Shown piece after piece: positions 6,167-11,872 of a stretch of DNA of 18,816 nucleotides. The notes under the pieces are model-generated. The model was not told the DNA's origin and did not search any database. It saw only the letters and a list, made by a program, of their open reading frames with translations. Source of the stretch: an uncultured bacterium (GTDB taxonomy: Bacteria > Patescibacteriota > Minisyncoccia > Phycocordibacterales > CAIZLB01); NCBI GenBank assembly GCA_937873535.1, contig CALMYA010000072.1, positions 1-18,816 on the forward strand. Reading direction: 5' to 3'. The number at the start of each line of letters is the position of its first letter. Position 1 is the stretch's first letter. The position numbers and the translations under genes are program-made.

Positions 6167-8273
6167 TCTTATTTTGAGGAGCAGCAGGTGGCTGGTCGAT
6201 GGTTGGTGTGGAGCTGGCTGCAGATGGTTGAGAAAGATCCATCATGTCTCTTTGCCCAGGTGTTTCTCCTAATAGTTCATTTAAACTTTTTCTTTCAACT
6301 TCAATAGGTTTTGCTTCTGGTTCTGCTGGTATTGATGAAGAAATTATCGGTGATGCGGGTTGCTGTGGTAATACAATATTTTCCAGAGCAGGTGCTGTAG
6401 CGTTTTTTGTAAAGGCAATAGAAGCCGCAAGGCCGGCATTTAAATCGCTGGCATCAACAAGACCTTTTGTAGCAAGGTCGGCACGGGCACGCTTCAAATT
6501 AAGAATTTGTGAAGGGCTTGAGGTAATGATTTGGTCTTCTGTGTACGAAGCAATAATTTTGATGGCAACATGCTTGAGGCCGGCGAAGAATATCCCCTCT
6601 CCCACATCTGATTCCAACAACAAATATTTTTCTTCATCAGTAAGGTTAAAAGTTTTTTGCACAATATCAATTGAAGATGGCGACTGCTTCATCAACATTT
6701 GAATAGACGAGTTGGTGATAATAGGTAAACCATACGGCGATTTCAAGAAGTCTTCAACGTCTTGAGTAATTGTGGCAAGACCTAAGTAATATTTTCGGCC
6801 TCGTTTTGCCAAACCGAACAAGAAAGAAGCGGTGTCTTCCGATTTCATCATCCACCATGCTTCATCAATAACCAAAAGGCGCTTCTTAAGCTCTTTTCGT
6901 ACCTGATTCCAGATATAGTGCATGACAATATACATAGCAACAGGTTTCAATTCATCTTCCATATCTCGAAGTGAAAATACAATGAATTTTTTATTGATGT
7001 CGACATTCGACGGCTTGTTAATGAAACCTTCCCATGTACCTCGGGTGTACTTTGTCAGGCGCTGCACGAGCGATTCCCCTCCCTCCATACCTGCAAGTAC
7101 AAGCTCGAAGTCGCTCATAAGTGGCGGCTCTACAGCTGCGAAGTTCGACTCTGAAGTAATATCTTTAAGTGCGTAAGTTTCGGTAATAGCGCGGTCAATA
7201 ATTGAATCTTCTTCAGGAGAAAGGCCGCCGAGCATAATTCGGAAAAGGCCCACAAGGTTTACAATGTTCGAACGCAAAACGTCAGCGGCTGACTCATCTT
7301 CGCGAGGCGGCGGAATGTCGAATGGGTTAATATGGTGTTCAGATGTAAGGGAAATATTAAAGAATCGCCCGCCAGTGGCTTCAGCCATATATTCGTATTC
7401 TTTCTCGGGGTCGAGAACAATAACATCGGTATCAAACATCATCGAGCGCAAAATTTCTAGTTTTGTTGCATACGATTTACCGGAACCAGATTTTGCAAAT
7501 GTAATAGAGTTAAAGTTTTCAAGCGAGAAGCGGTCGAACAAAACAAGGCTCGAGTTGTGTCTGTTTATTCCGTACAAAATTCCCTTATCGGATGTAAGGT
7601 CGAATGAAATGAAAGGAAAGACGCTCGAAAGCGGCGAAGAGTTGAGCTTTGAGTGAATTTGTAGCTGGTCGTCGGCAATAGGCAGAACACTTTTGTACCC
7701 CTGTTCTTGCTGAAAGAGCGCTGGTTTTAAATATACAAGGCTCGCTTCAAGAATAGATTTAACTTCAGACTCAATTTTGTCGAGCTCAGACTCGTCTTCA
7801 CCGTAAATTGAAATGTAGAGGCCGACATCGAAGATTTTTTCTTGAGCTTGCTGCAGGTTATCTCGTAAGGCTTCAAGGTCTTGATATGCGGTATCGAGCT
7901 GTGGGTCGCGTACCAAACCCTTTTCTTCTCGTAAATGTATTTGGCTTTGTACCTCGGCTACTTTTTTCTGGAAGGTTCTAAGAATTGAAGCGGTGTCTAT
8001 AGGATGAATAAAAATAGAAACATCAAATACTTTGTCGAGGTTGATGATAGGCGCAAACCAGCTTTCAGAAAGGAAGCGCGGGTATGAAATAACGAAAAAT
8101 GTTCGTACTACCTTATCGCCCAAGTTTAGCGCTCGGGGGCTAACTTTAAGGGCAGAAGGAGCAATAATATCTTGCAGTTCAAGTACGCCCGACTGGTAAA
8201 TTTCTTGAGGAAGAACCGATGCGAGCGGTACGTTCTTTTTCTGTGCTGGTTTTAAAAAGTCGAAGAATCCCAT
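6162..8273 (-). CDS. virB4: VirB4/TraC-type T4SS ATPase
   Basis: Cytoplasmic or membrane-associated ATPase that powers T4SS assembly and substrate movement, 703 residues. The N-terminal half (about 25-240) is the VirB4/TraC-type non-catalytic domain and includes a helical insert rich in Glu, Gln and Lys (about 100-145). The Walker A motif is AKSGSGKS (260-267), followed by VIVLDPEKEYEY (284-295), as in VirB4/TrwK/TraC proteins. Walker B is LLVIDEAWWMM (466-476) with the catalytic Glu at 471. A downstream motif, ATITQDVEDFL (500-510), is also typical of the family. After about residue 605 the chain becomes Ala/Pro/Ser-rich, with a disordered tail ending PPAAPQNKI that is longer than in classical VirB4 proteins. 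It starts 24 bases after the stop codon of the TraC-like gene and reads in the same direction. The family call is firm; the gene symbol is by family, not by orthology to a named system. Confidence 0.93.
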   Translation of the reverse strand: MGFFDFLKPAQKKNVPLASVLPQEIYQSGVLELQDIIAPSALKVSPRALNLGDKVVRTFFVISYPRFLSESWFAPIINLDKVFDVSIFIHPIDTASILRTFQKKVAEVQSQIHLREEKGLVRDPQLDTAYQDLEALRDNLQQAQEKIFDVGLYISIYGEDESELDKIESEVKSILEASLVYLKPALFQQEQGYKSVLPIADDQLQIHSKLNSSPLSSVFPFISFDLTSDKGILYGINRHNSSLVLFDRFSLENFNSITFAKSGSGKSYATKLEILRSMMFDTDVIVLDPEKEYEYMAEATGGRFFNISLTSEHHINPFDIPPPREDESAADVLRSNIVNLVGLFRIMLGGLSPEEDSIIDRAITETYALKDITSESNFAAVEPPLMSDFELVLAGMEGGESLVQRLTKYTRGTWEGFINKPSNVDINKKFIVFSLRDMEDELKPVAMYIVMHYIWNQVRKELKKRLLVIDEAWWMMKSEDTASFLFGLAKRGRKYYLGLATITQDVEDFLKSPYGLPIITNSSIQMLMKQSPSSIDIVQKTFNLTDEEKYLLLESDVGEGIFFAGLKHVAIKIIASYTEDQIITSSPSQILNLKRARADLATKGLVDASDLNAGLAASIAFTKNATAPALENIVLPQQPASPIISSSIPAEPEAKPIEVERKSLNELLGETPGQRDMMDLSQPSAASSTPTIDQPPAAPQNKI

Positions 8274-8297
8274 AGTGTATATATTAATGCCGCGCTG

Positions 8298-8936
8298 TTA
8301 TTGTGTTGCGTGAATTGGTTTTTCAACATCGCCTGGGTTGAAGGTTTTGTAGAAAAGCTCGACCAACTCTTCTGTGCCAAGCCCCACCACGCGAATACCG
8401 CAGCGCACCAAACCCTGCTCAACCACTTCTATTCTCTGCTGAAGCTGCATATGGCTTTCTTCAAAGCTCGAAATGGCATCTTCTTTAAAATTCTTTTTTG
8501 TTCCCATAATTGAGCTTTTAAATTGCCCAGGGCCCGTAAGCATTGGTGCGCTGTATGGCACAATAACGAAGAAGTTCTTTGTCATAATATTAGTTGATTC
8601 AGTGAAGCTTTTGATGAACTCAATATATTCACGTGTCTGCATCTTCATGAGGTCACTCATCTGGTCTTTGAGGCGGTTTTCGAGCAAGGCAATGTACGGT
8701 CGAATATCTAGTTTTCTAGACTGCGTGTAAATTTGCACCGAAAAGTTAAGGGAATTAAGAAAGTTCTGAAATTGGAAAATAATAGACTGCTGTTCATCTG
8801 CCGATTTTAAGGCAAAGTTAAGGGATGAAGCTAAGAGAATTGAGCGCAATGAGCCATCTTTAAGTATGAGTACGCCGTCGCGTATTTCTTTTATTGGAAC
8901 GAAAGCTTGAGTTGGTTTTGCGTTTACTGTGGCCAT
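8298..8936 (-). CDS. Free-standing VirB4/TraC N-terminal-like protein
   Basis: A 212-residue soluble protein resembling the N-terminal, non-catalytic region of VirB4/TraC. It opens with a strand pair (DGVLILKDGSLRSILLA), then LNFALKSADEQQ, FQNFLNSLNFSVQIYTQSR and a helical stretch (about 80-115), before a hydrophobic strand (KNFFVIVPYS). It has no Walker A or B motif. It is not a broken VirB4: the next gene has its own complete N-terminal domain. It may pair with VirB4 or with the membrane platform (inference). The start is supported by an AGGAAT Shine-Dalgarno sequence 8 bases before the ATG and a TATACT hexamer 18 bases before it. Transcription of this gene and VirB4 therefore probably begins here, separately from the ATPase gene upstream. 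Confidence 0.8.
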   Translation of the reverse strand: MATVNAKPTQAFVPIKEIRDGVLILKDGSLRSILLASSLNFALKSADEQQSIIFQFQNFLNSLNFSVQIYTQSRKLDIRPYIALLENRLKDQMSDLMKMQTREYIEFIKSFTESTNIMTKNFFVIVPYSAPMLTGPGQFKSSIMGTKKNFKEDAISSFEESHMQLQQRIEVVEQGLVRCGIRVVGLGTEELVELFYKTFNPGDVEKPIHATQ

Positions 8937-8944
8937 ATTTCTTT

Positions 8945-8960
8945 ATTCCTACTTAGTATA
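8945..8960 (-). promoter_or_regulatory. Candidate promoter -10 (TATACT) and Shine-Dalgarno (AGGAAT) for the TraC-like/virB4 genes
   Basis: On the minus strand TATACT lies at 8955-8960 and AGGAAT at 8945-8950, 8 bases from the ATG at 8936. No convincing -35 box is seen. This is the only one of the candidate promoters here with a clear ribosome binding site after it, so this transcript would have a short leader. Confidence 0.4.
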
Positions 8961-9023
8961 CTATATTCACAGATGTTTATTATCTAAAGTTTTAAATGCA
9001 CCCTTCTTTAACTGTTCATTAGC

Positions 9024-10295
9024 CTATTCAAGAAGCCACTCCCAAAGAGGCCTAAATGAAATTGTTACCCCGTCTTTTACTAGTTCCTTTTTTTCATTCC
9101 ATGTCAGCATTGTGAGGTTCGTAACATTCAATTCTTTTCCTGCTTCAATTAAGGCTTTTACCCCCCTTTCTTCAACATCTTGACTGGTTGATTCATAAGT
9201 AACCTGAATAAGTTCCACAACCTCGTACCCCTTTTTAAGTACAAAATCTATCTCACGATCATTGCGAGTCTTGTAATAGAACAATTCACGATTGGGCTGA
9301 TTCCCCTTTTTTACCAGCTCAGTGAAGACAAGGTTTTCCATGAGCTTGCCGTTATTTGGAGAATGTTGAACGGCTTTAGCTGTTACAAATCCATTGTCGA
9401 CAACATACGTCTTCTTTGAAGATCTCAATCTCATACCGGCTTTTGTTGAATGGCGTTTCAAGAAAAAAACTAAATACGCTTCAGTGAGATAACCGAGATA
9501 ATTTTCTAGTGTTACCTGGCTTTTAAAGCCTAGAACATTCGCAAGTTTTTTAGGACTATACTGACTAGAAACATTGTTTATCAAATACGAGCCTAAATTG
9601 TCTATCTGTTCAGAAAAACGAACCTTATGACGCTTTACCACATCCTTAAAAAGGACGGCATCAAAGAGCACATCAAGATATCCGCGCGGATCAACGCCTT
9701 TTGTGACCACTTCAGGATAGCCTCCATTCGTCATGTATTGAGTCATGTACCCAAGTAATTTTGCTTTTTCGTCCGGAAGTGAGAGCTTATCACTTGAAAC
9801 CTCATACTGCTTAGCTTTCAAAACCTCATTAAAATTAAATGGCAGTATTTCTATCGGAATATGTCTGCCTGTGAGATGTGTGGCGAGTTCTTTTGAAAGA
9901 AGGCTTGCATTCGATCCAGTCAACACCAAATTATATCCGGCTCGATGTAAACGATTTACAAAAAGCTCCCACTTTGGCAGATTCTGAATTTCATCGAAAA
10001 GAATATATTTTGTCTCGCCGTATGCAAGCTTTAATTCAGTCATCAGCTCATCGAGATCAATACCTTCTTCTCCTGGAAGCGATTCATCATCAAAATTGAA
10101 ATAGGCAAAAGACTGATCCTTTAAAAGCATCAAAGCGAAGACAGATTTGCCTGCACGTCGTGGACCGAGAATAACTTTTATCAAGTCAGAAGACACCAAT
10201 TTTAAGGCATCTTTTTCCTTCGTTCGCTCTATGTACGGAAGCGATAAAAGTCTCTCTTTATCTAGTTTTTGCTTAAAAACTGTGGCTTTTAGCAT
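9024..10295 (-). CDS. AAA+ ATPase with C-terminal DUF4143-type (degenerate PD-(D/E)XK) domain
   Basis: A 423-residue ATPase of the AAA_14/DUF4143 kind, widespread in bacteria and archaea and of uncertain role. The Walker A motif is GPRRAGKS (44-51). Walker B is YILFDEIQNLPKWE (97-110), sensor-like TGSNASLLS is at 127-135, and the family's LTGRHIPIEILPFNFNE is at 141-157. Residues about 185-290 form the helical/winged-helix part. The C-terminal domain carries the PD-(D/E)XK-like pieces E321, EID (348-350) and, in the place of the usual E-x-K, IQVTY (363-367). The lysine is therefore missing and nuclease activity is doubtful. It separates PrgI from the TraC-like/VirB4 pair and has its own candidate promoter and two perfect inverted repeats upstream. 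It is not a known T4SS part and looks like an insertion into the cluster. Family members are often described as orphan mobile ATPases; that they act in defence or addiction is speculation. Confidence 0.88.
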   Translation of the reverse strand: MLKATVFKQKLDKERLLSLPYIERTKEKDALKLVSSDLIKVILGPRRAGKSVFALMLLKDQSFAYFNFDDESLPGEEGIDLDELMTELKLAYGETKYILFDEIQNLPKWELFVNRLHRAGYNLVLTGSNASLLSKELATHLTGRHIPIEILPFNFNEVLKAKQYEVSSDKLSLPDEKAKLLGYMTQYMTNGGYPEVVTKGVDPRGYLDVLFDAVLFKDVVKRHKVRFSEQIDNLGSYLINNVSSQYSPKKLANVLGFKSQVTLENYLGYLTEAYLVFFLKRHSTKAGMRLRSSKKTYVVDNGFVTAKAVQHSPNNGKLMENLVFTELVKKGNQPNRELFYYKTRNDREIDFVLKKGYEVVELIQVTYESTSQDVEERGVKALIEAGKELNVTNLTMLTWNEKKELVKDGVTISFRPLWEWLLE

Positions 10296-10317
10296 AGTAT
10301 TTATGTTGTACTATGCT
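10291..10317. repeat. Perfect inverted repeat 1 (9-bp arms, 9-base spacer) containing the ATPase start codon
   Basis: AGCATAGTA at 10291-10299 and TACTATGCT at 10309-10317, separated by 9 bases. The ATPase ATG (10293-10295, minus strand) lies inside one arm. As DNA this could be an operator. As RNA it would form a 9-bp hairpin that hides the start codon. Confidence 0.85.
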
Positions 10318-10331
10318 TATTTCCCCTTTTT

Positions 10332-10358
10332 AGCATAGTACAGATAGTTTACTATGCT
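10332..10358. repeat. Perfect inverted repeat 2 (same arms, different spacer) over the candidate ATPase promoter
   Basis: AGCATAGTA at 10332-10340 and TACTATGCT at 10350-10358. The arms are identical to the first copy while the 9-base spacer differs, so the arms are under constraint. The copies are 41 bp apart, close to four helical turns, so a protein could bind both on one face of the DNA. Confidence 0.85.
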
Positions 10359-10375
10359 TATGGGGTGGCCGTCAA
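10346..10375 (-). promoter_or_regulatory. Candidate promoter of the ATPase gene
   Basis: On the minus strand TTGACG (10370-10375) and TAAACT (10346-10351) are 18 bases apart, an acceptable -35/-10 pair. The -10 box lies inside inverted repeat 2, so a bound repressor would block it. An AAGGGG run (10324-10329) follows, but it is too far from the ATG at 10295 for normal use as a Shine-Dalgarno sequence. Confidence 0.4.
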
Positions 10376-10386
10376 TAAAGGAGAAA

Positions 10387-10830
10387 CTAATTATTTTGCC
10401 TTGTTTCAAGCTTTTTAGATTCTCGTGAGAATATTGTTTCGTTAATGTCGAGGCTCCAAGCGAGGTCTTTAAGCTTGCTTTCTGAAATTTTTGGAACAAG
10501 CACCGAAGCGCTTATTGGTACCATACTCTCGATTTTCTTTGAAGGTTTTTTATCGAGGCGCCTCCATATATAGAGCTTGTTGGCAATAAAGAAATTGAAC
10601 GCAGATTCAAGCATTTGAATTGCTGGCCGGTTGTTAGGGCGGTAAAAAGCCAACATCATTGAAACAAGAACTGCCGGTGTAATGACCAAAATGGCCCAAA
10701 ATAAGGGCATAAGCTTGTAAGCTATAAGGCAAACGCCGCCGCCGCCGGCAAGGTAAATGAACTGCTTGAAGGTAAAAGGGCCGAATATCTTGTCTTCTAC
10801 TTCAATAAATTGTGGTACTTGGTACTTCAT
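10387..10830 (-). CDS. prgI: PrgI family protein (VirB3-like inner-membrane T4SS component)
   Basis: A 147-residue PrgI-family protein, an inner-membrane partner of VirB4 comparable to VirB3 in other systems. It opens with the family's signature MKYQVPQFIEVEDKIFGPFT, then two adjacent transmembrane helices (about 23-41 and 44-63) with a GGGG stretch in the first. After that comes FYRPNNRPAIQMLESAFNFF and the basic KLYIWRR typical of the cytoplasmic side. The C-terminal 60 residues are charged and soluble. It begins 13 bases after the small helical protein upstream, in the same direction, without a clear Shine-Dalgarno sequence. In related clusters PrgI commonly lies just before VirB4; here the ATPase gene separates them. 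The gene symbol is by family name. Confidence 0.9.
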   Translation of the reverse strand: MKYQVPQFIEVEDKIFGPFTFKQFIYLAGGGGVCLIAYKLMPLFWAILVITPAVLVSMMLAFYRPNNRPAIQMLESAFNFFIANKLYIWRRLDKKPSKKIESMVPISASVLVPKISESKLKDLAWSLDINETIFSRESKKLETRQNN

Positions 10831-10843
10831 TGTTTAAAAACGC

Positions 10844-11182
10844 TTAAAAACCTTCTTCTTTTGTTTCTTTCGTCTGCTCTTCTTTCATTAAATTTTGAAG
10901 AGGAATGAGAATTGAGGTATTTACATCAAAGACAATTTCTCGGGCTTTTTCTGCCGGTATATGAAGCTCTTGCTGAACATGAGGGATAAGCTGCTGAGGT
11001 TTTGTTTCTCCAAAAATTACCTTCGCCAGCTCTTTTTCCAAAGCCGAGGCTTGGTCGATGTGAAGTTTGTATTTTTCGTGTACACCCTTCAGCGCCTCAT
11101 CATATTTAAACGAAGAAATAACCTTTTGCACTTCATCCGGGAGGTCTTTAAAGTTTTCGAGCAATTCTATCGAATTTGTCAT
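10844..11182 (-). CDS. Small helical protein related to the upstream neighbour, function unknown
   Basis: A 112-residue soluble protein without signal peptide or membrane helix. It is predicted by eye to be helical throughout and ends in a Glu/Lys-rich tail (KEEQTKETKEEGF). Its body resembles residues about 15-105 of the upstream 207-residue protein. Both have a helix beginning near VQKVISS/PQAVIDS, a helix with EKYKLHIDQ/QKHQLNDEQ, a middle helix, then IPAEKAREIVFDVNTSILIPL against YPEEADAEFVKIDREIFKPL. The two are probably an ancient duplication. An extended -10 element (TG-T-TATACT) ends 6 bases before the ATG, exactly right for a transcript that starts at the start codon. It may be a cytoplasmic regulator or chaperone of the system, but nothing in the sequence proves this. 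Confidence 0.72.
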   Translation of the reverse strand: MTNSIELLENFKDLPDEVQKVISSFKYDEALKGVHEKYKLHIDQASALEKELAKVIFGETKPQQLIPHVQQELHIPAEKAREIVFDVNTSILIPLQNLMKEEQTKETKEEGF

Positions 11183-11188
11183 ATCTTT

Positions 11189-11197
11189 AGTATAACA
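11189..11197 (-). promoter_or_regulatory. Extended -10 promoter element (TG-T-TATACT), candidate leaderless start
   Basis: On the minus strand TGTTATACT lies at 11189-11197, with 6 bases between the hexamer and the ATG at 11182. Transcription would then start at or next to the start codon. No Shine-Dalgarno sequence is present. Confidence 0.45.
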
Positions 11198-11245
11198 GAT
11201 TTGATACTTTGGCGTGGTCCCGCTTTGTGTTTACTATCGCTAGCT

Positions 11246-11869
11246 TTATATTATGGGTTCGTGGTACGGGTCGGGCTTTTTTACCTGATATATTTCGCGT
11301 GGAGCTGTTGCTGTAGGAGCTGAAAGTTTTTGGTCGAGTTTGGAGGCAATGTTTGAAGCGGGGTTTGCTGAGGGTGAAGATGTTGCGAAACCTCCCGTAT
11401 TTGAATAATTTTGCGCAATCGAAGGCCTTGAGGCTGGTATTGAAAGTGATGGGTTTTCTATTTCCTGTATGATGTCTTGCTGATTTAATAGGCTGCTTAC
11501 CCCAGCTGCACGAAGTTTCCTTTTCTCCTCTTCTGCTATTGATATGTTTTTTTGCTGATTGTAAACATAAGTTCCGAGAGGTTTAAAAATTTCACGATCT
11601 ATTTTTACAAATTCAGCGTCAGCTTCTTCTGGATACATTCCTAAAGACTCTGTCATGCAGTTTGTGATTTCATCAAAAGATGAGAAACCTACCATTGCTG
11701 TATGAATCTCATGAAGTAGTTCCTGAGTCTGTTCGTCATTCAGTTGGTGTTTTTGTACAATTTCAAATATTGTCGTATTGGAATACAACGAAAGGTAAGA
11801 ATCTATAACCGCTTGTGGCGCACTCTTTAGTCTTTGTTCAAATTCTTCTTTTGTAAAAGATATTTTCAT
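11246..11869 (-). CDS. Helical protein with Pro/Ser-rich tail, T4SS-cluster associated, function unknown
   Basis: A 207-residue soluble protein. Residues 1-110 are helical and related to the 112-residue protein downstream. Residues about 110-130 form a charged helix (NISIAEEEKRKLRAAG). The rest is low-complexity Ser/Ala/Pro/Asn that looks disordered, ending REIYQVKKPDPYHEPII. A short ordered-looking end after a long flexible tail suggests a docking motif. A good Shine-Dalgarno sequence (AGGA, 9 bases before the ATG) lies inside the end of the VirB6-like gene, whose stop codon is 3 bases away, so the two are probably translated as a pair. I recognise no named family. Confidence 0.75.
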   Translation of the reverse strand: MKISFTKEEFEQRLKSAPQAVIDSYLSLYSNTTIFEIVQKHQLNDEQTQELLHEIHTAMVGFSSFDEITNCMTESLGMYPEEADAEFVKIDREIFKPLGTYVYNQQKNISIAEEEKRKLRAAGVSSLLNQQDIIQEIENPSLSIPASRPSIAQNYSNTGGFATSSPSANPASNIASKLDQKLSAPTATAPREIYQVKKPDPYHEPII

Positions 11870-11872
11870 AAT

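Noticed and set aside
8298..8936. The TraC-like gene as the 5' half of a frameshifted virB4
   Set aside because: The downstream VirB4 has a complete N-terminal domain, its own start and a 24-base gap, so the two are separate genes.
9024..10358. The inverted repeats as ends of a transposon carrying the ATPase
   Set aside because: Both copies lie on the same side of the gene, and I see no matching arm near 8937-9023, no transposase and no target-site duplication.
10317..10499. A 60-codon open frame opposite and overlapping PrgI on the minus strand
   Set aside because: It overlaps the end of PrgI in another frame and runs into the inverted repeats; it has no recognisable features.
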